The position numbers and the translations under genes are program-made. DNA of 64,000 nt from Dromaius novaehollandiae (Eukaryota > Chordata > Aves > Casuariiformes > Dromaiidae), in the NCBI RefSeq assembly GCF_036370855.1, contig NC_088098.1:206877336-206941335 (forward strand), written 5' to 3'. The first letter of the stretch is position 1. Each line of letters begins with the position of its first letter. Under the pieces are notes generated by a model. It saw nothing but the letters and a program-made list of their open reading frames with translations. It made no database searches and had not been told where the DNA came from. This document shows, one piece after another, positions 13,191 to 26,300 of the stretch.

Positions 13191-14035
13191 CCCCATTAGT
13201 GGCAGCTGTTTAAGACCTCCAGAGTTTATCTTAGCTCAGTCTCTTTTTTCTAATCAGTCAAAAAATCCTCTAGTCCTGGTTACTGCTCTCTGCTTATTGT
13301 ATACGAAATATATGATCATCAAAGGGAGTTTGATTCCCCCCCCCCACTGCCCTTTTTAGGCCCTCTCTTCTCTTCTTTTAGCTCAAGTTGGTGCCCAAAA
13401 GCTTGTATCCCGTGTTTTGTTCTCTTCTGCACTCGGCAGCTAAACAGCACAGTCTTTTTGTTGTTTTTCCGGAGCAAGTTTTTTCACTGGTTCTTGCTGT
13501 TTGGCGGGGAGGTGGGGGAGTGAGTGTGCTTTTCATGCAAATATTTGGCACACTAAGTGCTTATAATCTTCCAAACACTTAGAATCTAATTAGATTCTGA
13601 TACCGAAGAAAACTGCTTCTTAATTTCATTTCCCAAGTGTGGCCTTTGCACATACAGCCATAGATCTTTTTTTTTCCTCTTTGCTTTCAGTACTTCTGTT
13701 CAATCCAGCAAATGGCTAATTTTAACTTTGTGCCAAATTTTTGGTTGCCGTTGCTTATATATCTTCAGCCTGGTCTATAAAACAATCATGGTTAGATTCT
13801 TTTATTTTTTTTAAATCTTGCCAAAATTCAGGCAGTTCATTAGAGCAAAGGACGGGGAGCGCTGATCTGATCTGACTAAAGTGGTGTGATGGCCTCACCT
13901 GCTCAGCGAGCTGTAAAACACGCAGGTGGCCTCACGAGGAGAGCTGAGTCAAGGCCTCCGAGATCTAATCGGGTAAGATAAAGCAAGTTAATATGTCGTT
14001 CTCGATGCTGATAGAATTACGTGACTGTTTTGCAG

Positions 14036-14101
14036 GAAAAAAGAGTGCAAGTCTCTCCACCTTTAGCAAGAGGACCAAGTGCCTTTATACCAGAGAACGA
14101 A
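14036..14101 (+). CDS. SESN3: SESN3 coding exon 2 (66 bp)
   Basis: Twenty-two codons in phase 0/0, [10 protein letters not shown] followed by [12 protein letters not shown]. They match the human SESN3 stretch ending in [11 protein letters not shown]. The acceptor is gttttgcag and the donor gtaagt. This exon encodes the flexible N-terminal tail just before the sestrin N-terminal domain. It is too short to be found by ORF length alone. Confidence 0.93.
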
Positions 14102-17100
14102 GTAAGTGTGCGGTTAACTGGGCTGGGTGCGTGATAGCTTTTAGCAAGGGGGTGCAGCAGGCCAGTCTGACGATCCTGTTTGCCCAGAGCAGTCCTGGAT
14201 GAGTCCCGTTGCGAGCAAAAGGGATGGTTTATCAGGAGCAGGCTCCCAGGGGGGAGAATCAGCCTGCCCTTTCGTACAAGTGCTGCTATTTGACTTCCCC
14301 TGCCTTGCCAACACTCCCTGAGACACGCATAAATGCTGCGTGTGCTCTTTTTGTGGGGGGCAATCGGTTATTAATCTTAATGCCAGGCCTAAGGGGAGGC
14401 CTATCCAGTATTACAGCATTATGATTATATACCTCTCAGAGCAGTGTTTGACCTTCAGTTTGAGAAAACCTGAAAATCTGGCTAACACATCTGTGTGTGT
14501 ATCACATCTGTGGCTCCTAGGAGAATTTATGGTTGAAAGGTGCAGTGTGACTTCAAACTCAAGAGTTTTGTATGTGATTTAATGTTCAATTGAAACCTTG
14601 ATTTGCAGCTTGCTACAGCTTTCCCGTAGTGTCGTTCTTTTCCCATGATATTAATCTCTGTGGAGTATCATTTACTGATGAACTACTTGGGGTGGCAAAC
14701 TCTAAAAACAGGTCCTTTTTCTGTTCTGCTTTTGAGTATTTACTAAAGTCAGGCGATTCATATGCTAGAACAACAGGGCCAAAAATAAATTTTTGAAAGA
14801 CACAAGGTATCTCCTGTTCTCTGAATCTCTCTCTCCCTACAAAGGTAAGATTTGAACCTAAAAACAGAGCAAGTATAAAGCCTGGAAGCAAGAAAACATA
14901 AGCAAAAAGGAATAGAGTTTAAAATGAGTCCGCTAAACTTGGGAAGCGGGGGGCACAGAGTGAGTTCCAGCTAGTCAAACTTGTGCAGAGGATTTCCCTT
15001 ACATTAGGAAATATGGGCCTGAGATGCCAAACTTCATAATGACATAATTTCTCTCATTAAGGCAAGAATTGTGCGAAGAGTGGAAAAATAAATGTAATGA
15101 GAAATATTGTATATAAGGTTTTGAGAGAACTGTTAATGAATTTACTGCACAACTGATATGCCTGGTAACAGGTGGCAGCCAAGGTTGCAGAAGGAAAGCA
15201 CTGAGTAGCCTTCAGAAAGCAGTAACCCCAGTAGTTACCCTAGTAGAAAAATGTTAAAATATCTACCTGTGTTGATAAAACAGCTATTTGATATCAAGAA
15301 CAAGTGTTGAATACTGTTTGTTAAGCAAATGACTGATGTTTTTCCCCTGTTCCTTGGCTGTTACATAATACGGTTGATAGACAGGATGTAATTGTAAATT
15401 AGTAGCACATTTAATGTCTCACAAATCTTGATAAGTTAATTACATAACATTGCTCTTATCAAAGCCTACTCTATTTTGATAATGGAAAGATTTTGATATG
15501 GACAGAGTAATAACAACTTAATTGTAAAGGTTCACATTAAGATGTCATAAGGCTTTACTAGAAGAATTAAAAAAGCATGTTTGGGAATCCGTGGATGGTA
15601 ATAAATCAGGAGGAGGTACATATACAGCCTGAAGAGAACAGTAATATAGGTGGAGAAATTTCAGAAGGAATAGTGCTGCATATTGCTATGCCTAACATAG
15701 CAACAATGCAGTCCTACAGGATTATATTTCAACTTTGTCAGCACAATTTCTTCTTATAACTTGTACTAAGTTACAAGGAAACCTCCTGACAAACTGGAGA
15801 TCAGAAATCTTACCAGAGCAGTAGCAGGACTGAAATGTAGTTTCCCTAAGAAATTAGTAAATGAGACAAAAATCTCTTAAATACCTGGAAGATGCACTTG
15901 CTGAAGAATAAAGGGTATTACTTACAGTGGAGTGAATGGTATGCCATAATATATAGGCTTGATCTCTAATGTGTGGATAAACTTCTGGTGGTAAAAGTAT
16001 TCTTAATGATAACTGAAGAGGCATCTTTTTGGTGTAAAACACAGAAAAGCTGTTGTAGGGAAATTATGGGGCTGCTTAGTTGGATAGTTCTGCTTCTTCC
16101 CTTTCTTTCTGGGCCCACAAGTAAAACAGGGAAGTACAGTAGTGAGAAACGAAAATGCAGTAACTTATTCATGTTACTTTATATATAAACTTTCATATAA
16201 AACTTGATTGAAAAATATTTGAGATACAGTCTCTTTATCAGCCCATCATGAAGAAGGATAATGTACTTTAAATAGAATCCAATTCAACAAAAGAGTGGTG
16301 TCTTGATAGTTTCAAGCACTTTCTAACTTCATGTCCACTAAACTAGCTGAAATGGTTTCCCATTTCATAGTGCTTGCAATAATAAGCTAGCTGGTCTAAT
16401 ACTGTGCAGTTTAAGAATAACTGCTGAGTATTCTAGTCTTTTGCTTGTACCTTTAATGATGAATGTGTTTCGGATGGCTGTTCTTGCTGATAAACACTGA
16501 GTAATAGCACTAATATTGTGTCAAGGCTTGCAACTCAAGAGCTACTTACTCTCTTACTATTGCATTTCATCTTGTGCCCAAGGTCCAGGTTGGCTGGAAT
16601 AATTAAAGAACAGCTCTTGTTTAAAGAAAGCATTAAATTCCTATTCTAAATAATACTTAAATGTTGTGGACAAATTAGCATTTGATCTCCTCTTCAATTA
16701 TACAAACACGAAAGTGGTAGATTGCCAGACTGTTTCTATAATTTGGTTACATAACCCAGTCCCTCTCCATTAATTTTGAAGTCTGTGGTAGGGCTGAGTG
16801 CTCAGGTGGTGTGTGTCTATACAGACTGACTTCCATAAAGACTTGACTTTCCATTTCACTTCTGCTTACTTCCAGATCTCCATACAGATTTGAGTTCAAG
16901 TGTCTCAGGGTTTAGCCCTTCTGGAAGGATCTACAGAAAAATGTTCTTGTTTTTTGTAGGAGCATATTAAAATAACAGGTGTATAGTGTTCGTCAGTTCT
17001 CAGTATACAAGTCGCATTTATATGTGTATATTCACACACATGCATGCACATATATTTGTATATATACATCCAGATTTCCAGAATTAGCTGCAAGTTTATA

Positions 17101-20100
17101 CAAAAGCAAACCTTTCATATCGCAATATTTCTATCCAGGGCTAAAACTGAAGAAAACCTCTCTCAGTTAAGTTTCTGCATCTTATTTTTAAGGTTATGCA
17201 AGCAAATGGTTTGGATGAACGTACTAATCTTCTTGTGGAAGAATACTCTACATCTGGTCGCCTGGACAACATCACGCAGGTCATGAGTATTCATACTCAA
17301 TACCTGGAGTCTTTCCTCCGCAGCCAGTTCTATATGTTGCGCATGGATGGGCCCCTTCCTTTGCCCTATAGGCACTATATTGCTATAATGGTATGTACCA
17401 ACAAGCTATACACTTTCTCCTGTCACCTTGACTTTCTTATTTAAAAAACAAAAAAGGAAAAATGAAAAAAATTCGAGAGACTGGTGTGATATTTTAGGTA
17501 ATGGGTGTATGTGCATGAATATTTTTTAAAGTTGATTTCCATCTGAATAAAACATATCTAGCCATAAGGTTTTCAATGAGAAGAGAGAATTGGCAACGTA
17601 CACCTTTTTGTGTTAGTATCCCACAGTGAGACCCTTCTCACATGCCCGCAGAATGAGGTTTTGTGGACAGCAGTTAAAGCTGTGGCCCCTTTTTGATTTG
17701 GTGATTCAAAGTAAAGTAATCAAGCTTATTTTTTTTATTGTGAACCCTCTGTACTGGTTAGAAATGCTTCACAAAACAAAATGTGGCTTTTTGCAACTAA
17801 ATTGTATTTTCACGTTGTGTACGTATCCTGTTTTTCACCTGCAGTGAAATTGGGTGGTACTCTAATATGCCGCACTTTTGCCTCTGTGTTTAATTATTTT
17901 AGGCTGCTGCCAGACATCAGTGTTCCTACCTAATAAATATGCATGTTGATGAGTTTTTGAAGACTGGAGGAATTGCAGAATGGCTGAACGGTTTAGAATA
18001 CATTCCACAAAGACTGAAAAATCTGAATGAAATAAACAAACTCCTCGCACACCGACCCTGGCTAATCACAAAAGAGCACATTCAGGTACCTGTTAAATAA
18101 TGCCTTTTGATAGCAGTATATGTCCAATAATAAGAACTGCTAAGAGCTATACAAGTATGTGGTTAGGCTTCATCATCTTCAGTTTAAGAATTCAGGGAAG
18201 TACTGCAGTATTGAATAACCCGAGGAAGTCTTCTACGTGACAAAGCCAACAAAGTTTATTTTTTTAGGAAGAGCATTGACTAGAATAACCCCGATAGAGA
18301 AGTAGTAATATATTGGGTCTCTCTTTTTTGAGAATTTGTGTGAAAGAGAAATATGGTACTATTGGAAAAAAAGGAATTTGATGCCTTTTTAAAATATGTG
18401 TAGTCTTATACATACCTACTGGCCAAAAGAAATTTTACATTTACACTTTTTTTATTCTCATTTCAGAAACTTGTCAAGACTGGGGAAAATAATTGGTCTC
18501 TTCCTGAATTGGTGCATGCTGTTGTCCTGTTGGCACATTATCATGCCTTGGCAAGTTTTGTATTTGGTAGTGGCATTAATCCAGAGAGAGATCCGGATAC
18601 ATCTAATGGAGTCAGACTTATAGCAGTCAACAACTTCTGTGTCTGTGATCTTGCCAATGACAACAACATAGAAAATGCATCCCTCACAAGTAGCAACTTT
18701 GGGGTTAGTGTTGCAAGAAGATTCTTTTGCTTGCTTCTGTTTTGCATTAGAAAGCTTTCTTCCATTCTTTCCTGTTTAAATTTCAGTGTAGTTTGAAAGC
18801 TTTTTTTGTCTACTTTACTGGAATGCCTGGGTCTGGTAACTCTTATGTTAGCTCTAGCAGTTTGCAGTGTAATCTGTTTCAAAACCACATTGAAACAGAG
18901 AATTGTAGTCAAAATAATGTGATTTTAGTAGTTAATCTCACAACCCATTGAGCAAGACTAAAACTTTGCTTCCAGTTGAAAGCTGAAAGTTTGAATTTGT
19001 TCAGATAGTGTATCACTGACTGCAGCATTTTATTAACGGTTTTCTTAACATGTGGAATGAAAAAAGGGAAGGGGAAAACCCAGAGGTCATAATACTCCTC
19101 TTGACTTTGACAAGGCCTGTGATCTCAAAACAGGTTAATCTTGAAACACTTCCTTGTAGATGAGAGGAAAATGTCTGAAATAAAATGGTTTTATTCTTCA
19201 CACTAGTGTTCTGGTCTTGAATCAGCCAAAAGAGAAATTTGATTATTAGTTAATTAATTTAAAAATGGAAATTTTTCTGAAAGTGGCTTTATAGTGCTTT
19301 GAAGAAGAGTCCTTGAACTAAACTACTGATTGCTGAATTAGCCTCATCTCCTTTGATGGAAGATAGGGATTATAAACCAAGTCACTGGATAGATTTTTAA
19401 AATTAGCAGAAAGTTTACGATGTGAGCATGTGATCAGTCAGTTATTGCATCTTCAGTTTCTGTGATGTAAGGCCTGCTAGCTTAAATCACCAGTATTTCT
19501 TCTTATGCATTCGTAGTGAGCTAAGGGCTGCTTCTGGCTGCGTGCTGCTTGTTAAGCAGTGAATAACATGATACAAAACATTTTTAGCTATTGGTGGAAG
19601 ATCAGAATCAAAAGAAAAAGATGGAAAAGAAAGACCAACTAATTTATCTTATGAAAAATCTGAATAATCAAGGCAGATCACAGAATGCCAAACTTTGATA
19701 TATTTGATATGTGTTGATATATTCTAGTAAAGAGGCACAAAAGAAAGGAAAAGGTCCATGTAAAAGTTGTTTTGAATACATAGAAAAAACATAACAAAAA
19801 GTAAACAAAACGAATATTGATTTGCTGTCTCAGGTTGTGTTCCCCTATTGCAGGGTTACGCTGTATCTCTTCAGTAAGATATTTTGCATTAACAATTGAC
19901 TGAGAAAAGTTACCTTAGTGTTAAAAGTTGTTTTCTGATACACATAGACCACATAGATGGCTTTTTCTGAGCCATCTATGTGGTAGGATATATACTATAA
20001 GCGACTATGGTTTCCATGTTCAGACATCACCACTTTCACTACTAATCTTGTTGCAGTAGAATACTTTGGTAGATTTAGAGAAACACTTACCCGCTTCCTT

Positions 20101-23100
20101 CTTCTGGCTTTCTGAAAGCTGTTTGTCCGTCTTATATGTGACAAGAAGTGTTCTGGCTTGGATTTTCATGTTTGCTCCTGATATCTTTTTTTGAGAGGAT
20201 TTACTGTAGAGCATGAAATCTGAAGATGATGCGTGTTGTCTATCTTCTAATTTTCCAGAATGTCATGGTGTTTTTGCAGATTGCAGATTCTTTAAGTGAG
20301 CTGGAGGCCTTAATGGAAAGGATGAAGAGGCTACAAGAAGATAAAGAGGATGAAGAAGCCTCTCAGGAAGAGATGGCAACTCGCTTTGAAAAGGAAAAGA
20401 AGGAGAGTCTGCTAGTAATTAGTGGAGGTATTTGTACTTTTCCAGTTACAGTCTGTTTGTGCTTTGTAAGCCCTAAACACTTGAGCTCAGTTCAATGACT
20501 ACAACGCTTTCTGTCAGTTTCTTTATTCTTGCTCTTCCTTTAATATGGGTGTCCCTGTGACTCGGTTCATCTGCTTAAGATTTCTTGATTGGCAAATGTT
20601 GCCACCCTTGTTGCTACTTGAAATTTAGCTTTTTTTATTTGGAAAAAAGGCTGTAGGCTTCTTGAAGTTGGATGTAAATTTCTATTTCTTTGTGCGCTCT
20701 TCAGATTAATTCCTTTGTGTAAATATTCAATACTACTTCACAACTTTAGGTTCTACAATGCTTAGAAGTTTTATGTCACTCCCTTCAGATATGACACAGT
20801 TCAGAAAAGAGATTGGGACAGACTGACAATAAATGACTCTACACTAATGCAACGAAACCCAACTTTTTACTGTTTGAATACTCCCCCCTCTGGAAAGGAC
20901 ATCTCAAACTGACTGGTTTTGGGTGATCATTCTGCTATGCTTTTCTATTGCCTGTATTATGATAGAGATTTGTTAGTGTTCATTTTATTCTTAAGTATTG
21001 TTCAAAATTAAGAGCTGAAAGCCTCTTTTCCTTTTTTTTTCATATGTTCTAAAGGCTTTCATCTCTAACAAACCATACAATGAAATGTGTTTCGTATAAA
21101 CAACAGGATTTTTGGGTTTTTTTCCTTCCAAAGAATGTCTTAGAGGAAACAATATGATTAGAACAATCAGAATTTGGAACCAGCTCCACATACTAGAGGT
21201 GACCTGAAGATTGTAGCTCGTATCTTTTTAGAATGTGACCCACAAAATGCCCCATACTTCCCAGAACTCTTCTTCGTGAATTTAGATCTCAGTAGCTTCA
21301 GAGAGAATTCGTTAAGAAAGCTGAAGCTACAAGCTAGTAGTTAATCAACTCTGGTTATTCAGAATACAGGTCAGACCAAGCATGTTTGAAGGTATTTAAG
21401 TTTCTGTGCACTGAGCCCAAAAGAGAGAAAGAATATACTGTGAATCATCAGAGAGATTTTGTGGCTCTCTACAAACACTCAAAATCTCTGAAAGGAAGTG
21501 TATCCAAAATCATCATTACTGGATTTTTAGAAATGGACATCATCCATTCTCATTCAATTTTTCTTTAGTCAGACAGTCTTGAGATAGTGTAGACAAACTG
21601 ACACCCACTATGGTTTCATTATTAAAGTAGGACTTCGTGAGTCTCTGCAACTTCAAGCTTCTTAGAATGAGGTGTGGTTTGGGACAGGAAAATTTCTTGA
21701 AGGGGCTGCTGGTAGTTTTGTTTACTATCCTCCCTTTCCTCCCTGTATGCCTGTAGGTTTTTTATTCTGCACTGAGGATTAGCTGTAGCAGATGCTGTGC
21801 AAGCTTCTTCCTACACAGTTATGTTTTGATTGTTTAATGAGGCAAAGAGGAGATAAAGCACTTCTGCAATTCTTAGATTAACTGACTTTTTAAGGTGCTA
21901 AGAGTGGACATATGGCAACTGTTCTGTCAATGCATGTGGAAGCGAGCCAAGATATTAACATCAGGGTCAAATGTAGTCAGCTATACCGTAGTCAACTCCT
22001 GCCAAGGTAGTTGCACAAACAAGCCACCTGTTTATTCAGGAGGGAAAGATTGATTCCTGATAGAGGACCTGTACTTGCTTAGTGACACGTTTTGGAGCTC
22101 TTTGAAGATGCTTAGTTACTAGAGCAAAGTTTCAGCCTGATGTACTGCCGAGCTCTTTGCTCTCATATACTCTTCATTTGGTATTTACAAGTGGACTGTC
22201 GCACTGCTGTCTGGTTGCTTGTATTGTGGGTTGTAGAACAGAGCTAGTGTACTTCCTGGCACCATACGTGCTCAACGTAGCAATCTCGTTGTCACGTGCA
22301 TGTTCTTCTGTTCCTTGTCCTAGCATAATGGCTTTACTAATGGGACGCATCTTGCCCAAGTTAAGATATCTAGCCTCCCTCAGAAGTCAACAGAGAGAAA
22401 AGCATATCTCCAGACAGTAGTTCAACCCGTGTTTCCCCATTTCCTAGAACGACCTGAGATGTCTGCTTTAGCTGATGTTTCAGTGGCTCAGTGGAAAGGA
22501 TGAATCCCGTACAAGCAGATGGGTTAAGTGAAATGCAGATTAAGTGAAATTTTTCCTTCCTTCATTCCATTCTCTTCCTTTGCAAAACTCTTCAAATCAT
22601 TCCCTAGTCCTTTAGTAGAGTGGTAGTATTACTGCTGACTTCCACTTTGCTGTTTTTTCACAGCATTTGATGATGAAATAGTTTCTACAGATGTCTCCCG
22701 CTATATTGAAGATCCTGGGTTTGGGTACAAAGACTTTGCAAGGCGAGGAGAAGAGCATCTGCCAACATTCAGAGCTCAGGTAGTGTTTCTTTAAAATACA
22801 TTCACTCAAAGGATAATACATATTTCCTTACTGGACAAATAGTGTAAAGTAGTTTTAGTGGAACATGTTTGTCGCATGCACTTTTTCTTGCCATGGTACA
22901 TTAAATAATTCGCAGGCTTCTACAAATCTATGAGAGATGGGTCTTCTGCTATTTGTAGGCACAAAAGGATATATTTAGCTTTTGGTTTTACTTCAAATAT
23001 TAAAGGAATTAGTGGGAAAACTGTAAAGCATATCAGTAGATCTGGAATACAAGTGAAAGCTAGGAAAGGAAGAATTTATTTTCCTTTTCTCCAAATAGAA

Positions 23101-23307
23101 AAATTCTACTGGACAAACACTTCATTTCTGACATATTTTCAAGTATTCCCTGCCCAGCGGTTATCAATAAACAGATGTATATATGTTTGTGAGAGTGATT
23201 TGGTGGCTGTTGTTTTCATATATGCACCAAATCACTGAGCTTTGAATGTCTGAAAAGAAAACGAGTACTTAAATAGGATTACTGTTTGGCTACGTGTGAA
23301 AAAACAA

Positions 23308-23349
<42 letters not shown>

Positions 23350-26300
23350 TTAGTGTGTTGAAAGAACTGCCCTTTTGTCTATATATTGCCCAACATATTG
23401 GGGCCTTTAACCATGGCTAGACTCATAAACGTCTTCATGATATAAATAATAGCACTCAGGTTCTAGGTGGTCCTGTACCAGGTTGTAGAATAGATTAATC
23501 AGCAGTCTAGTAATGAATTGCAGGCAATGGAAGAAATCTTGCATCAAATCAGAAAACTTCCAGGAAAAAAAAAAAGTAGGTGCAGGAAAACTCCATAGTC
23601 AGAAGATTTATCTAAGACTGAAAAATAAAGAACCCATGATCACTTTCAGGAAATGTATTTAGCTATATAGCAGACTTTGCTGATCTGGATGATTTATTTT
23701 GCGGTCTTTATATGAGCCTGAAGTAGGTGGATATTGCCAAAAGAATAAGGCAAAGTCAGTGCCTATAAATCAAACATACTGCTTAACTACTTAGGAATAA
23801 CAGCCTCCTATGGAAAAAAGCTCTACTGAAGTTGAAACTGTAACTAAAATGTCTCTGCTCTTAATTACATAGGACAGCTTCTGGCCTACTTTCAAAGGAG
23901 TCACCCTAAAAATTTAACTTTATTAGTATGTCCTTCTCTCAGCAGTTGGATGTATATACCTGCAGCTTACCAAATGCTCTATTAATGCTATTCAAATTAC
24001 AGTAGCATCCCAAAACCCTGTAATAAATCAAATCTTTGGTCTGGATAAAACATCTTTATCTCTGTGGGTTTAAACTCGGTAATAGAACAAGATATTCAAC
24101 AAACAGCAGAATTAAAAAAAATTTTTTTTTCCTTTTTTGCGGTTAGTATGGATCAACTGCTGTTAGTCAACTGTGCTTCCCCCCCCCCCCCGAGGCTTCT
24201 GGTTTTCACAGCCTGATACCCTAAAGAGTCCTAATTAGTATTTTTTCTACTTGAAGCAAACAAGCAAACCCCACCCACTCCTGTCCAACAGCATTTGAGA
24301 ACCATGACAAAATGCTGTAAAGCACCATCTCAGATGAAGGTGCCAAATTAAAAAACAAAAAAATATACATGATCCGTAGAACCTGTCACACACCTGGCAC
24401 TGCAGCCTGGCTCCTGGCAACTTCACTATTTACGTTTTGGGAACGCAAAATTCTGTTTCTGCTCCGACCTAGATCGTGTCTACACTGGGCAGCTTGCATA
24501 ATAAGATTCACATGTTAGAAATCCCCTGAGGCTTCAGGATGAGAAGCTCAGTTCGGTTGGCTGAACGTCGGTGTCCAGGGCCTTTTGTGATACCCTACGT
24601 TGTCCTAGACATCTGTACGGAGCTAGTAGATATAGAAGATGTCTCACAAGTCTTATGGCCTTCTGGACTGGCAGCTAGAGGCCAAACATGGGACATTTCA
24701 AATGGCACAGAATGCTTTTGTTTAGGCAGCTGAATATTGTCCTGCATACTCTCCCCTACATCCTAGTCAGGGGTTCAGTCAAATAGATGTGCTCTAACAT
24801 GAGTCTACAAGGGGCCTTGCCTAGCAGTACTTTTTGAAAACAGCCAGACATAGCAGGAAGTGGAGACGATGCCCTCGGCTGTAAAGAGGGCATGTGATTG
24901 AATGACTGAACACTTGCCAAGGAAGTGGGCAAACTAACATGTTGCCTATAACCACAGCATGGAAAATGGTTATATACTGTTCTGAAGCAGGGTAATTCTC
25001 CTCTGTTGTTGATACTGTGCCCCCACTTTTCAAAGAATTCACTTTCCTGATGTGAGCAAGCGTGGTTCTACCCTAGCAAGCCAGGTGCTTGTCTAAGACC
25101 AAAGCAACCTGGATTTTAATACCTTGTTCCAGGACTTTTTAAACTTAACAGGCCCATTCCAGTTAGGATGACACTGGTCAGAGTGACACGGCAGACAGTG
25201 GCAAGTTGCCTCAACACCTCAAGAACAAGGGTGTTTTCTTTCTCCTCGTGTATCCTGTAGGCTAATGGTATCCAAACTGAAAGTGAGGTGCAGCGATGTG
25301 ACGTTTATTGCCAGGAAGCCTGGCCGAATGGAGCAGGTGATACAGATGGAGGATTCAAAATGCAGATTTTCTGAAGAGAATAAAATTCTAACAGACAACA
25401 GCAACTATTAAGCTGTAGAGAGGACCAAATACGGACCTCACTTCACCTGTATATTTTTTTATTTCTTTCTGCTTCTGCAGGACTATACTTGGGAAAATCA
25501 TGGCTTTTCCCTTGTAAACAGGCTTTATTCTGATATTGGGCATCTCCTCGATGAGAAGTTTCGGATGGTCTATAACCTCACGTATAACACTATGGCAACA
25601 CATGAAGATGTTGATACAACTATGCTAAGAAGAGCTTTATTTAACTATGTCCACTGTATGTATGGAATCAGGTATGGAACAAAATGTGCTGGCTAAGGAG
25701 TGCATTTTAAAGTGTGTAAACACAGAAAGAAAAACTAACCACGTGAAAAGCATTACTTTAGAATCCAGGTGTTAAAGTGGAGATGGTATCTCAGTCTGCA
25801 AGTTAGAGTGGCTTTGCTGGTGTGTTATTCATAAAGCATTTGATATCAGTGAAGAAAATTATTATGAATCAGGATAGAAGTTATTACAGAAATGTCTTCT
25901 CAGAAGCCGGTCTGTATTGTCTGTTAGCAGGTTCTGTTCTAGCATTTATACTATATGCTTCAATACCAGAACTTAATATGCTGCAAAAGACTATGCTTTT
26001 AAAGACCTGTGTCCGTCAAAGTGATTGCCTCTGTTATTTAGGTATGATGACTATGATTATGGAGAAGTTAATCAGTTACTTGAACGCAGCCTGAAAGTTT
26101 ACATAAAGACAGTGACCTGCTACCCAGAGAGAACTACCAAGCGCATGTATGATAGTTACTGGCGTCAGTTCAAGCACTCGGAGAAGGTATGTACTTTATA
26201 GCTAAACTGACTTCATGGAGATGCCAATGTATTTTAAAAATGAAAATACAGTGACTTCTAAAAATGTATCTGTCAAACTAATTGTTTTAACCAGAGAAAT

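Larger units (their letters stand above)
1..14035 (+). other. SESN3: SESN3 intron 1, 3' portion (5' end outside window)
   Basis: Fourteen kilobases of mostly AT-rich sequence upstream of SESN3 exon 2. I looked for the exon-1 peptide landmark (CTNCRK) and did not find it. Short reading frames here show no conserved protein. Landmarks are a compound TG/TA/CA microsatellite (4410-4491), a 22-bp palindrome (3753-3774), a small GC-rich patch (4745-4910), a CpG-rich candidate regulatory block (10140-10720), a second GT/TA tract (11502-11558), a 24-bp imperfect tandem pair (11833-11880), a 12-bp-stem inverted repeat (12883-12917) and a CR1 fragment (12990-13190). Confidence 0.8.
22780..25480 (+). 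other. SESN3: SESN3 intron 7
   Basis: A 2.7-kb intron from gtagtg to cttctgcag. It contains a TA/TG/TA microsatellite (23309-23350) and a 13-base C run (24179-24191). No other element was recognised. Confidence 0.8.

Noticed and set aside
1..14035. SESN3 exon 1 within the window
   Set aside because: No segment encodes the CTNCRK landmark next to a phase-0 donor. The CpG-rich block at 10.1-10.7 kb has no such peptide.
19948..19984. microRNA gene
   Set aside because: The paired stem is only 15 bp and does not extend with flanking pairing, which is too short for a standard precursor.
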